Assembly (NCBI RefSeq): GCF_002302565.1 | Contig: NZ_CP022382.1 | Location: 2,055,001 to 2,119,000, forward strand | DNA: 64,000 bases | Origin: Capnocytophaga canimorsus | GTDB lineage: Bacteria; Bacteroidota; Bacteroidia; Flavobacteriales; Flavobacteriaceae | Direction of reading: 5' to 3' | Part shown: positions 1 through 9,325 of the stretch, in pieces | How the letters are laid out: the number at the start of each line of letters is the position of its first letter | How positions within the stretch are numbered: the stretch's first letter is position 1 | Notes under the pieces: model-generated | Seen by the model: the letters and a program-made list of their open reading frames with translations, nothing else | Database searches by the model: none | What the model was told of the DNA's origin: nothing | Position numbers and translations under genes: made by a program

Positions 1-1575
1 GAAAGGAGATACAAATTTTCCGTTTTTATCTTTCGGACGAAGAAAAGTAGATTGAGTATCGTAGTGATTTTTCCAGTTTTCTGAGCGATTCAAAAAGTAT
101 TGATAATCTTCATTTTTATTCAGAGCCTTGGCAAACATAGCTATGCACCAATCTCCGTAGGCATACTCCACAGTTTTGGAAACAGACCAATTTTCGTGAT
201 GTTCATCAGTGGGCACGTATCCCAATTTTTTGTACAAATCGATTTGACGCTCATCTACCATAGCACTTGCCACGCAGGCTTGGTAGGCTAAGTCGGTATC
301 CATAGGAATGCCTTTGAAATAAGCATCAACAATTACAGGTACGCTGTGATAACCAATCATCATATTGGTTTCATTGCCTTGCATAGACCAAACGGGGAGT
401 TTCCCAGTTTCTTGATAATGAGCTAATAAGGATTTTATGAAATCGGCACTTTTTTCTCTTTGAATGATGGTATATAACGGATGTGCTGCTCGAAAAGTAT
501 CCCATAAGGAAAAGGTGTCGTAACGGTTATAATTTTCTGCTTTAGAGATATTTCCGTTAGGCGCTTTGTAATATCCGTTGGGGTCGCTCAGTAGGGTAGG
601 GGCGAGCATTGATTGATACATCATCGTGTAGAATATTGTTTTCTTATCGGGGTCATTGGTCGAAATTTGTATTTTCTGCAGTTCATTTTCCCACAATTGT
701 TGCGCTTTTTGAACATAGTTTTCGAAATTAAAATCCGTAGCTTCGGTTTGCATTGAGGCATAAGCCCCTTCAATATTTGCCGTAGAAATTGCCGTTTTCA
801 CCACGATTTTTTCATCGGAGGCGGTTGGAAACAATAGCTCAATACGTGTATTTTTACTTTTGGCACTTTGCTTGACTTGTTTTTCATCTTCAAATAGTAG
901 ATAGTCTGTAAAGGGGCGTGAAAATTGCATCACGAAAAAAATACGCTGATCTTTTGCCCAACCTGTTGATTTTCGGTACCCCTCAATGGTATTAGCATCT
1001 ACAACGCGTAAGTGGGTATCGGTGGGTGCATCCCAGTTCATAGCAAAGCCCAAATCAATGTGAATTTTAGATTGTTCATCTTTAGGAAAGGTATAACGAT
1101 GGATACCTACCCGCTCAGTAGCAGTAAGTTCAGCTTTTATGCCGTAACTCAATAAGTCAACAGTGTAATATCCTGCAGTGGCTTTTTCTTGCTGGTGATT
1201 GAACTTAGAAAAAGGCTTGTAGCTATTTTCAGCAATGCGTTCGGAAAAACGGCTATTGGTAGGCATTACCAAAATATCGTACAGATCACCAGCACCAGTT
1301 CCTGTTAGGTGAGTGTGAGAAAAGCCACTGATGATGCTATCTTGGTAGAAATAACCAGCGATTCTGTCCCAACCTGGAATGCCAATATCTGGGCTTAATT
1401 GTACCATACCGAAAGGAACGGTAGCTCCAGGATAGGTATTTCCTGGTCCGTCTGTACCAATAAACGGATTAACCCAATCTGTTAGTTTTTCGGAAGAAAC
1501 TTCAGGCGAAATTGTTTTTTTACATCCCATAAGTAGGCACATTGCACCTACCAATGCTAAAAAAATTTTTTTCAT
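1..1575 (-). CDS. GH92 alpha-mannosidase, lipoprotein (3' end outside window)
   Basis: Partial gene: 525 codons are open from the ATG at 1575 to the window edge; family members run about 750 residues, so roughly the last third is missing. The N-terminus is a lipoprotein signal with lipobox LLMGC (Cys18), so the enzyme should be membrane-anchored outside the cytoplasm. The mature start shows the GH92 hallmark NPFIGTDGPGNTYPGATVPFGM, split here as NPFIGTDG and GNTYPGATVPFGM; later blocks GFSHTHLTGTGAGD and YDTFSLWDTFRAAHPL are also typical. GH92 enzymes are calcium-dependent exo-mannosidases that trim alpha-linked mannose from host N-glycans. That fits a commensal feeding on glycoproteins. Exact linkage specificity cannot be read from sequence. 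Confidence 0.9.
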   Translation of the reverse strand, partial: MKKIFLALVGAMCLLMGCKKTISPEVSSEKLTDWVNPFIGTDGPGNTYPGATVPFGMVQLSPDIGIPGWDRIAGYFYQDSIISGFSHTHLTGTGAGDLYDILVMPTNSRFSERIAENSYKPFSKFNHQQEKATAGYYTVDLLSYGIKAELTATERVGIHRYTFPKDEQSKIHIDLGFAMNWDAPTDTHLRVVDANTIEGYRKSTGWAKDQRIFFVMQFSRPFTDYLLFEDEKQVKQSAKSKNTRIELLFPTASDEKIVVKTAISTANIEGAYASMQTEATDFNFENYVQKAQQLWENELQKIQISTNDPDKKTIFYTMMYQSMLAPTLLSDPNGYYKAPNGNISKAENYNRYDTFSLWDTFRAAHPLYTIIQREKSADFIKSLLAHYQETGKLPVWSMQGNETNMMIGYHSVPVIVDAYFKGIPMDTDLAYQACVASAMVDERQIDLYKKLGYVPTDEHHENWSVSKTVEYAYGDWCIAMFAKALNKNEDYQYFLNRSENWKNHYDTQSTFLRPKDKNGKFVSPF

Positions 1576-1611
1576 TAACTATTCTTAAATTGAGAGAAAT
1601 TCCTAATCCTA

Positions 1612-1619
1612 CAAAGATA
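1612..1619 (-). promoter_or_regulatory. Candidate -7 element for the GH92 gene
   Basis: On the minus strand this reads TATCTTTG, an exact match to the Bacteroidota -7 consensus TAnnTTTG. It lies 37 nt before the GH92 start codon, giving a leader of about 30 nt. No clear TTG -33 element is seen at the usual distance. Confidence 0.5.
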
Positions 1620-1662
1620 AACTTTTTTTCTGATTTTTGGAGTTATTTATAAGGGTAAAAGA

Positions 1663-1688
1663 AAACCGCCTCTTTCAAGAGGCGGTTT
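1663..1688 (-). terminator. Rho-independent terminator after the glycogen synthase-phosphorylase gene
   Basis: A perfect 12-bp stem (AAACCGCCTCTT / AAGAGGCGGTTT) with a 2-nt centre starts 9 bases after the stop codon at 1697. On the minus strand the stem runs into TTTTCTTTT, as expected for intrinsic termination. Confidence 0.85.
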
Positions 1689-1696
1689 ATATGATA

Positions 1697-4600
1697 TTAT
1701 AACCATTTTACAAGTGCAAAATCTTGTCGATGTGGTAATAGTTCGTTTTTCGGGAAAATACGAACCGCTAGTTGTAACGAACCTGGATATTCAGTAACTA
1801 CTTCCAAGACGTATTTTACGAGACTTCCTTGTTGAGAAACCGCTTTAAATTCTTTGGTTAACAAGACTTTCATTTTTTCGTCTTTTTGTTCAGCGACTAC
1901 TAATTCCATACCAATATCATTCATACTAAGGCTACCTAAATCTAGAGTAACTTCACCCTTGTAAGTCTTACCAATGGCGATGACTTGTTTGTTTCGGTTG
2001 GGTACATCAACATTTACTACTTTGATATTATCCCATTCGTTGCTTACACGTTTTTTCCAGTCCGAAATTTGGATTGTGGTTGCAAATTTATCGGCTTTCA
2101 ACTTTTTAGCTCGTTCGCTCATTGGGTAGTAGTATTGCTTTTCGTAGTCGGTAAGCATTCGGTTTGTGGTGAAGTTTACCGCTACTTTGGCAATGGTATT
2201 TTTGATGTAACTACACCAAGTTTGAGAAATTCCATCTTTATCTTTATCATAAAAAGCAGGAGCAATTTCATCTTCTATAATGTTGTAAATCAGCTCAGCA
2301 TCTAATTCATTTTGGTACTCTTGGTTCTCGTAGGCGCGTTCCATAGGCAAAGCCCAGCCAGCATCTTCTCGATAACCTTCAACCCACCATCCGTCTAAAA
2401 CGCTAAAGTGCATTACTCCGTTCATTACGGCTTTCTCGCCACTGGTACCTGAGGCTTCTTGCGGACGTGTTGGTGTATTCATCCATACGTCAACGCCTTG
2501 TACCATATGGCGAGCAAGTTCCATATCGTAGTTCGGAATAAAGAGAATTTTACCCAAGAATTGAGGTAATTTTGATATTTCTACGATGTGTTTAATTAGG
2601 TCTTGTCCTGCCTTATCGGCTGGGTGCGCTTTTCCAGCAAAGATAAACTGTACAGGACGATCAGGATTGTTAACAATTTTATCCAAGCGCTCAATGTTAC
2701 TAAACAGCAAGTGAGCACGTTTGTAGGTAGCAAAACGTCGAGCAAAACCGATAGTTAAAATATCGTCACGTAAATTTTCTTTGATTTCCACCAATTGTTT
2801 GGGTGAGAAGTATGGAGTATTCTTCTCACGACGTAGTTTTTGCTCGATACGACGTAGTAATTTTCCGCGTAGGGCAGTTTTCACTTCCCAAATACGTTTG
2901 TCGGATACTTTGTATATGCCTTCGAAACTTTTTGGGTTGTATTGATGGGTTTTGAAATCTTCGCCAAACACTTCATTTTGAATTTCTTTCCATAAAGGCG
3001 AAGTCCAAGTAGGTTGATGAACACCATTAGTTACGTAGCTGATGTGCAACTCGTCAGGCATATATCCCGGCCATAAGTCTTTGAAAATATCTTTGCTGAC
3101 CTCTCCGTGTAACCAGCTCACTCCATTGACTTCTTGTGAAAGATTTGCCGCTAAATTACTCATTGAGAATTTCTCACGTGGGTTATATACATCAATTTTA
3201 CCTAATGATAAAATTTGTTGCCAAGAAACGTGTAATTTTTCAGTATAGTGCTCGATATGAGTTCGTAACATACCTTCTTCGAAGAAATCGTGCCCTGCAG
3301 GTACTGGAGTGTGTGTGGTGAATAAAGAAGAAGCACGAACCACTTCCATCGCTTCTGAGAAGGAAAGTTTATCATTTTGGATATATTCGCGAAGTCTTTC
3401 CAACCCGATGAAAGCAGCGTGTCCTTCATTACAGTGGTAAACATCAGTATCAATATTGAGTTTTCGGAGCATTTTTATACCTCCAAGTCCCAATAACATC
3501 TCTTGTTTTAAACGATTTTCCCAATTTCCACCGTACAGATGGTGAGTTACTGAACGGTCATCATCTCTATTATCTTCGAAATCAGTATCTAAAAGGTATA
3601 GTTCGATTCTTCCTACATCAACGCGCCATACACGAGCGTAAAGGGTACGTTGTGGCAAATCTACAGAAACAGTTAGCCATCTTCCGTCTTCACCCATTAC
3701 CGGAGTGACAGGGATTTTAGTAAAGTCTTGTGCCTCATAGTCAGCTTCTTGATTTCCTGCCGAAGATAGTTTTTGTGTGAAATAACCATAACGATATAGC
3801 AAGCCCACCCCAGTAATTTTGGTTGCTTTATCACTGGCTTCTTTTAGATAATCCCCTGCTAAGATACCCAATCCTCCAGAATAAATCTTTAAAGAAGAAT
3901 GCAATCCGTATTCCATACTGAAATAAGCTACGGTAGGGCTTGTCATCTTCTCTTTTTCAGCCATATATGTCTTAAATTCAGCATATACGTCTTTAAGTTT
4001 TTTCATAAAATCGGCATCATTTTCAAGCTCTTTATAGCGTGAAAGGGAGATGGTATCCAGCAATGCGATAGGGTTTTTACGGGTTTCAATCCATTGGTTT
4101 ACGTCAATGCTTTTGAAAAGTTCCGAAGCTTTATCGTTCCAACACCACCATAAGTTTTTGGAGAGTTCTTCAAGAGGTAAAAGCGCTTGAGGCATAGAGC
4201 GATGAATGATAACGTTGCGCCAGTTGGGGGCTTTAATCATTTTGGTTTGCTCGAAATATACTGCCGTTTGAGCGTCAATATTTGGGAGGCTTTCCACACG
4301 GCTTTCAATATTTTGAAGCGTTAGTTCATAACATTTTAAGTAGTGTTTGCTTAAATTTTTCCACAAGGCAATTTGAGCAATTTCGGAGGCTTCATTTTGT
4401 AGTTTTTCAAGTTCTTCCTCCTTCATTTTTAGCAATTTGATTAGATTTTTGGTAATGCTACCAACGATATCCCCATAGTTGGAATCCTCTCTTTTTAAAA
4501 TGTTAATTGCGGAAGGACTCTCAGGGTAATAGTCTGTAACCCATTTACCAAACCCTGAAAGGGAAGTGGTTATCGTAGGTACTTTGAAAGCTAAACTTTC

Positions 4601-5935
4601 CAAAGGCGTGTATCCCCAAGGTTCGTAATAGGAAGGGAAAGCCGTTGCATCTAGCCCAATAAGTACATCGTAATAAGGCAGATTGAAAACACCATCTTTT
4701 CCATCTAAGTAACTGGGGCAGAAGATTACCTTTACCTTATCTTCTTTACGATTGTAGAGCTGTTGCTCATAAATTCGTCTTAAAATTTGGTCATTATGGA
4801 AATCTGAAAGGTAATGTGTTAAATGCTTTTCTTCATTATTAACGGCTTGTTGAGGCATTTGCATATTATGAACCAGTCCTTTGTTAGGACCTTCTTGAGC
4901 CGTAGGGATTAAAATGAAAGCAAACAATTCTTCATCGTTTTTAGTATCACGATTTAATGCACCAAGAGCATCAATAAAGGCATCGATACCTTTGTTACGG
5001 AACTCATAACGTCCGCTTATGGCTACCATTTTTATGTTTTCATTTAAGGAATAGCCCACCAATGCTTGTGCTACATTGTGCAATTGTTTTTTAGCATCTT
5101 TACGTTTTTTGGTAAACGTTTTGGCATTAGGCACAAAGGAGTCCTCAAAGCCATTAGGAGTGATGACATCTGCTTTTCTTCCTAAAAAATGTAAACTTTC
5201 TTGTGCGGTAATATCACTAACGGTGGTAAAGCAGTCTGCAGTTTTTGCGGCTATTTTTTCTAAGAAATGTTTATGCTGTACACCAAAACGATATGCCATT
5301 TCTTCGGGCTGATAGCCTTTCATTGTGTTATATAACGGATAACCATTTCCAGCTATGGAACGCCCTACTACGGTGGCGTGTGTGGTAAAAACTGAACCTA
5401 CTTTTGGCATTTTGTCCTCTACGTACAAAAGTCCGCTACCTGTCATCCATTCGTGGAAATGACAAATGATATTTTCACGAGAAGCCACATTAAAGTTTAC
5501 GAAACTTTCAATGACTTTGGCCGCGGCATATCCGAAGAGCACGGATTCGATATAGTCCCAAGAGCTATTCAATGAATCAAGTTGGTAGGTATCCCAATAG
5601 TAACGTAAAATTTCGTTTTTGTTGGCAAAATATCGAGAGAAATCAACTAAGATAACCAGCGGATTTCCAGCGATGTTCCAACGCCCAACACGAACACGAA
5701 GTCCTTCATTTTCAGTATTTGCTTTCCACGATTTAAAAAGTTCAGTATCTTCAATAAACTCGTGGTTTTCGGTATGTTGCCACAGGTCTGGACCGATTAA
5801 AATATATTTGTCTTTAAATTTCTTACTGATGCTCAAAGCTTTAGTAGATATTACTGTGTGAATACCTCCTACTTTGTTGCATACTTCCCAACTGGTTTCA
5901 AAAATATAGTCAGGGTTTAATGTTTTTTTACTCAT
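1697..5935 (-). CDS. Glycogen synthase (GT3) - alpha-glucan phosphorylase (GT35) fusion
   Basis: A 1412-residue protein with two opposing enzymes. Residues 1 to about 560 are a eukaryote-like GT3 glycogen synthase: KVGGI at 21-25 (sugar-nucleotide binding) and YYEPWGYTPLE with the paired glutamates E438 and E446 used by GT3 retaining transferases. From about 570 on is a GT35 phosphorylase of the short bacterial type, opening with a DUF3417-like segment (LSKNLWWCWN). ASGTSGEKAVMNG holds the pyridoxal-phosphate lysine at K1168. GT3 enzymes use UDP-glucose to extend glycogen; GT35 releases glucose-1-phosphate. It is the last gene of the glycogen block, followed by a terminator and preceded by its own candidate promoter. 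Both active sites look intact. Confidence 0.93.
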   Translation of the reverse strand: MSKKTLNPDYIFETSWEVCNKVGGIHTVISTKALSISKKFKDKYILIGPDLWQHTENHEFIEDTELFKSWKANTENEGLRVRVGRWNIAGNPLVILVDFSRYFANKNEILRYYWDTYQLDSLNSSWDYIESVLFGYAAAKVIESFVNFNVASRENIICHFHEWMTGSGLLYVEDKMPKVGSVFTTHATVVGRSIAGNGYPLYNTMKGYQPEEMAYRFGVQHKHFLEKIAAKTADCFTTVSDITAQESLHFLGRKADVITPNGFEDSFVPNAKTFTKKRKDAKKQLHNVAQALVGYSLNENIKMVAISGRYEFRNKGIDAFIDALGALNRDTKNDEELFAFILIPTAQEGPNKGLVHNMQMPQQAVNNEEKHLTHYLSDFHNDQILRRIYEQQLYNRKEDKVKVIFCPSYLDGKDGVFNLPYYDVLIGLDATAFPSYYEPWGYTPLESLAFKVPTITTSLSGFGKWVTDYYPESPSAINILKREDSNYGDIVGSITKNLIKLLKMKEEELEKLQNEASEIAQIALWKNLSKHYLKCYELTLQNIESRVESLPNIDAQTAVYFEQTKMIKAPNWRNVIIHRSMPQALLPLEELSKNLWWCWNDKASELFKSIDVNQWIETRKNPIALLDTISLSRYKELENDADFMKKLKDVYAEFKTYMAEKEKMTSPTVAYFSMEYGLHSSLKIYSGGLGILAGDYLKEASDKATKITGVGLLYRYGYFTQKLSSAGNQEADYEAQDFTKIPVTPVMGEDGRWLTVSVDLPQRTLYARVWRVDVGRIELYLLDTDFEDNRDDDRSVTHHLYGGNWENRLKQEMLLGLGGIKMLRKLNIDTDVYHCNEGHAAFIGLERLREYIQNDKLSFSEAMEVVRASSLFTTHTPVPAGHDFFEEGMLRTHIEHYTEKLHVSWQQILSLGKIDVYNPREKFSMSNLAANLSQEVNGVSWLHGEVSKDIFKDLWPGYMPDELHISYVTNGVHQPTWTSPLWKEIQNEVFGEDFKTHQYNPKSFEGIYKVSDKRIWEVKTALRGKLLRRIEQKLRREKNTPYFSPKQLVEIKENLRDDILTIGFARRFATYKRAHLLFSNIERLDKIVNNPDRPVQFIFAGKAHPADKAGQDLIKHIVEISKLPQFLGKILFIPNYDMELARHMVQGVDVWMNTPTRPQEASGTSGEKAVMNGVMHFSVLDGWWVEGYREDAGWALPMERAYENQEYQNELDAELIYNIIEDEIAPAFYDKDKDGISQTWCSYIKNTIAKVAVNFTTNRMLTDYEKQYYYPMSERAKKLKADKFATTIQISDWKKRVSNEWDNIKVVNVDVPNRNKQVIAIGKTYKGEVTLDLGSLSMNDIGMELVVAEQKDEKMKVLLTKEFKAVSQQGSLVKYVLEVVTEYPGSLQLAVRIFPKNELLPHRQDFALVKWL

Positions 5936-5997
5936 AAAGTTATTTTTCGAATTATATCTGTGTTATTACTTATATACTTACTAAAATCAAAAGCTCG

Positions 5998-6018
5998 GAC
6001 AAAGATAAAAACTTTGTC
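5998..6018 (-). promoter_or_regulatory. Candidate promoter overlapped by an inverted repeat, before the GT3-GT35 gene
   Basis: On the minus strand TATCTTTG (6000-6007) matches the TAnnTTTG -7 consensus, 65 nt before the start codon at 5935. The same bases form the left arm of a perfect 7-bp inverted repeat, GACAAAG / CTTTGTC with a 7-nt spacer. No poly-T follows, so a terminator is less likely than an operator. Confidence 0.45.
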
Positions 6019-6028
6019 TGAAATCGTA

Positions 6029-7219
6029 TTATTTGCCTTCAAGGCGTACCTCAAAATCACTCAAAATGTTCATATAGTTGATAAACGCCTCGTACGGAGA
6101 ATCATATGGAGTGAAATACTTATGATAATCCGAAGTAGAGAAGAGTTTAGTCCGCATATGATAAAAATGTTCACTTGCTTGTAATCGTCCGTAATCGTCG
6201 GACAATTCTGCATTCTTTTTCTTCTTTACAATAGACTGAATTCTAAATAATTGGTTGAACGCCTCTTTCTGTAATTCGTTTCCAAGCCACGAAGTAATAT
6301 CGCGTTCTTCGTCTGTCCACGAAATTGGGAAAGGAACGGGCAAAACATCTTTCGCACTATGTTTTTTAACAACTTCTTTCGGAAGAAGAAACTGATAATC
6401 ATCATCTTCCATCATATTTTTTACGAAATATTCCAAAAAGTCAAAAATGCCGCTTTCCTTGCGATTGTAATAACCGATTACTTCATAATTCATAAACAAA
6501 TTAAGCACGTCGGTTTCTGCCAAACTGTGTTTAACCCACGAAGCGTATTTCTCGGACGTAAGCGGATATTCGCCCCATTGTGTGTTGGAAAACCGAATGG
6601 CGATATCGTCGCTTAACTTGCTGTTTTTGAGTAGTAAGTTTAAGTTTTCGTCCACAGGATTTTTATACACAAAGTTCGGACTTTTCCAACCCAAAACGTG
6701 TTTTGCTCCGTCGGTAAGCATCGTTTTGAAACCCAATTTGGCTACTCGTTCTCCAATTTTATCAGAATAAATCAAAGACGTATTTCGGAAGGTTACAGGC
6801 TTCTTCCCGAAAAGGCTTTTTACCACATTTACGTGGCGTTTTACTTGTTGTTCAAACTCGTCCGAATCCTCTGAAAGAGAGGCCAATGAATGCGAATAGG
6901 TTTCCGCTAAAAATTCCACGTTGCCAGTTTCAGCAAGTTCTTGAAACGAGCGGATAACCTCAGGAGTATGCATATTTAATTGGTCGATTGCCGAACCCGA
7001 AATCGAAAAGGCAACCTTGAACTTTCCATTGTATTTTTTGATTAAATCCAACAACAATGCGTTGGCAGGGAGGTAGCAATTTTCGGCAAGTTCCTCCAAT
7101 TCAGAACGATTGGCGTAATTGTCAAAATAATTATGTTTCTTTCCTATATCAAAAAAATGATATTTTCTAAGTCGTTCGGGGTGATGTATTTGGAAATAAA
7201 TACAAACTGATTTCTTCAT
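6029..7219 (-). CDS. GH57 family alpha-amylase-like glycoside hydrolase
   Basis: GH57 (alpha/beta)7-barrel protein of about 396 residues. Visible motifs: the N-terminal IHHP (GH57 region I), EFLAETYSHS, which carries the glutamate expected in the nucleophile motif, FRNTSLIYSD, and LGFKTMLTDGAKHVLG with the aspartate expected as acid/base. The start is placed at 7219 because homologues begin directly with a strand like MKKSVCIYFQIHHP; an in-frame ATG at 7273 would add a polar 18-residue tail. No signal peptide, so it is cytoplasmic. It sits between a glycosyltransferase and the synthase-phosphorylase fusion, a grouping seen in other Bacteroidota glycogen clusters. Some GH57 amylase-like proteins are catalytically uncertain, so hydrolase, transferase or branching activity is not settled. 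Confidence 0.85.
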   Translation of the reverse strand: MKKSVCIYFQIHHPERLRKYHFFDIGKKHNYFDNYANRSELEELAENCYLPANALLLDLIKKYNGKFKVAFSISGSAIDQLNMHTPEVIRSFQELAETGNVEFLAETYSHSLASLSEDSDEFEQQVKRHVNVVKSLFGKKPVTFRNTSLIYSDKIGERVAKLGFKTMLTDGAKHVLGWKSPNFVYKNPVDENLNLLLKNSKLSDDIAIRFSNTQWGEYPLTSEKYASWVKHSLAETDVLNLFMNYEVIGYYNRKESGIFDFLEYFVKNMMEDDDYQFLLPKEVVKKHSAKDVLPVPFPISWTDEERDITSWLGNELQKEAFNQLFRIQSIVKKKKNAELSDDYGRLQASEHFYHMRTKLFSTSDYHKYFTPYDSPYEAFINYMNILSDFEVRLEGK

Positions 7220-7311
7220 ATCGTTATGTGTTTTTATGTTGATATTTTTTGATTCTTTTCTATTTTCTGCCATTTTATCGTTTGTCTAATGTATTGATTG
7301 GTTGTTTTTTA

Positions 7312-8601
7312 TCATTCCACGAGCTTTTCGTAAATGGTTTTGAGTTTCAAAGAGGCGTTTTCCCATTTGAGCTGATTTACCTCATCGTAGCCTTCGCGTG
7401 ACATATATTCGGCAAGAGTAGGATAGGAGAGGATTCCGTGAATGGCATCTGCCAAGGCATCAATATCCCAATAATCGACCTTGATGGCGTGGTCCAAAAC
7501 CTCAGCTACACCCGATTGCTTCGAAATGATGGTAGGCACACCCGAACGCATCGCTTCCAAAGGTGAAATCCCGAAAGGCTCTGAAACCGAGGGCATTACA
7601 TAAACATCACTATAACGGAACATTCGTTGTACTTCGCCACCTTTTAAGAAACCTGTAAAATGAAATTTCGTTCCGATGCCCAATTGTGCCACACGTCGCA
7701 CCAACGGATTCATCTTCTCGCCACTTCCTGCCATTACAAAACGAACGTTGGGAGTCCGTTTGAGTACCTTAGCTGCGGCTTCAACGAAGTACTCCGGACC
7801 TTTTTGCAGGGTAATTCTTCCTAAGAAAGTTACGATTTTCTCCTTAACGCCTCGTTCTTCCTTTTCGGTAGTTTCAGCAGAAAAATCAACCGCATTATGC
7901 ACCGTGATAACCTTTTCCGGATTGATGCCGTACTTCTCCACCACGATGTTACGCGTCCAATTACTCACTGTAACCACAACGTCAGCAGCTTCCATTCCGC
8001 GTTTTTCGATATCGTACACCAATGTATTACGATTGTGTTCCCCGCCTCGGTCGTACTCGGTAGCGTGTACGTGAACCACCAATGGTTTTCCTGATAGTTT
8101 CTTGGCAACAATTCCGGCACTGTACGTGAGCCAATCGTGGGCGTGGATAACATCAAATTGATGATTTTTCGCCACCGTTCCGGCAACCAACGCATATCGA
8201 TACACTTCCTCCATCAGATTGGCACCATACTTACCCGAAAATTGGAATTTATTTCTGAAAGAAATGGTTTCTTTGTTTTCGCCCGTTTTCAGATAGGCTT
8301 CGCGTTCACGAGCAAAGGTTTCGGGGTCTAAATATGGAACTAAATTCGAACCGATTTCCATAAAGTTGATGTTCTTCCAAAACTCCTCAATATTTTCCAT
8401 ATTTTGGAGCATTTCCACATCACTTGCGTTTATAATCTGTGCGACGGAACTATCCTCATCACCCCCTGCTTTTGGCATCACGAACAAAACATTTACGTTG
8501 TGCTTTGCTAATCCTTTTGCGATTCCATAACAGGCTGTGCCAAGCCCTCCACTGATGTGGGGCGGAAACTCCCAACCGAACATTAGTACTTTTACACTCA
8601 T
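7312..8601 (-). CDS. GT-B glycosyltransferase (GT4/GT5-like), glycogen cluster
   Basis: 429 residues, GT-B fold. The N-terminus VLMFGWEFPPHISGGLGTACYGIAKGL is a nucleotide-sugar transferase opening with a glycine-rich loop (quoted here only to show the family; key part GWEFPPHISGGLG). The C-terminal half carries TFLGRITLQKGPEYFVEAA and the retaining-transferase EX7E motif at E341 and E349 (EPFGISPLE). It is 38-92 nt upstream of the GH57 gene and probably cotranscribed. In other Bacteroidota the same pair sits beside GH133 debranching enzyme. It is a plausible glucan chain-extending or priming enzyme, but donor and acceptor cannot be read from sequence; classical GlgA (GT5) is one reading, GT4 the more conservative one. 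Confidence 0.82.
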   Translation of the reverse strand: MSVKVLMFGWEFPPHISGGLGTACYGIAKGLAKHNVNVLFVMPKAGGDEDSSVAQIINASDVEMLQNMENIEEFWKNINFMEIGSNLVPYLDPETFAREREAYLKTGENKETISFRNKFQFSGKYGANLMEEVYRYALVAGTVAKNHQFDVIHAHDWLTYSAGIVAKKLSGKPLVVHVHATEYDRGGEHNRNTLVYDIEKRGMEAADVVVTVSNWTRNIVVEKYGINPEKVITVHNAVDFSAETTEKEERGVKEKIVTFLGRITLQKGPEYFVEAAAKVLKRTPNVRFVMAGSGEKMNPLVRRVAQLGIGTKFHFTGFLKGGEVQRMFRYSDVYVMPSVSEPFGISPLEAMRSGVPTIISKQSGVAEVLDHAIKVDYWDIDALADAIHGILSYPTLAEYMSREGYDEVNQLKWENASLKLKTIYEKLVE

Positions 8602-8763
8602 ATCATTCTTACTTATTTGGCGTTTCTATTTAAAATTTTATTGATTTTTTTATTCTATTTCTTTGCTATTATCCTCCATTTCGTTTCTTTCAAAACTCTC
8701 GTTCGTATTCATCTTCTATCCAGATAAATAGCTCATAATAAACACAATTTTATTGTTATTTCG

Positions 8764-9225
8764 TTATTTTTCACTACTTATTCTGTTAATTATCTCTACA
8801 ATTCGGTTTGCTTTTTCATCTTCATTTTTAGACTGATAAATCCAATCAATTAGTTTTTTTCTTTTTGTTTCAGAATAGCTCAAAAATGTTTCCCAAAGAT
8901 GTTTTTCATCTTGCAAACACATTCTGAGTTCGTTAGCAATTTCTGACGGAACGTTATCTTCATACAACACTATATGTACATTATCACCTGCTTGTTTCTT
9001 TATCTTCTTTCTGATTTGAGCATTCAGTGGCAAAAACAAATTTCCATTTCCCATCGATTGCAAATTGTACTTTTCGATGGAATGCCCATCAATAGTACCG
9101 AAAACTCGTACCCAACCAAAAGGGGCGTTTTTGTTGGGTTTAATTTCAGAAATCCGAACGAACGTCCAACCGCCTTTGCCCTCAAATTTTTCAATACGAT
9201 AGATTTTATCAGTTAATAACTTCAT
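8764..9225 (-). CDS. DUF1905 / YdeI (OmpD-associated)-like protein
   Basis: 153 residues, cytoplasmic. The first half (GGWTFVRISEIKPNK, FGWVRVFGTIDGH, LPLNAQIRKKIKKQAGD) is a DUF1905 beta-barrel; the second half (PSEIANELRMCLQDEKHLWETFLSYSETKRKKLIDWI) matches the YdeI/OmdA bacteriocin-protection domain, whose signature is a helical segment around FxxLSxSxRKxxIxWI. Molecular function is unknown in the family. It stands alone, with about 100 nt on the downstream side and 160 nt of plain A/T-rich DNA (8602-8763) between its stop and the next gene, so it is probably transcribed separately from the glycogen genes around it. Confidence 0.75.
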   Translation of the reverse strand: MKLLTDKIYRIEKFEGKGGWTFVRISEIKPNKNAPFGWVRVFGTIDGHSIEKYNLQSMGNGNLFLPLNAQIRKKIKKQAGDNVHIVLYEDNVPSEIANELRMCLQDEKHLWETFLSYSETKRKKLIDWIYQSKNEDEKANRIVEIINRISSEK

Positions 9226-9325
9226 TGTTTTTTTATATCATTTTTCAGTTGATATACAATTTATTGCAAGTGTAAGGATGTATCGTATATGACTCTACAT
9301 ATTATTTAGTTTTCTTCATTTCATT

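Noticed and set aside
1985..2305. Plus-strand open frames inside the synthase-phosphorylase gene and similar frames opposite other large genes
   Set aside because: They lie antisense to well-conserved coding sequence, have no promoter and look like no known protein.
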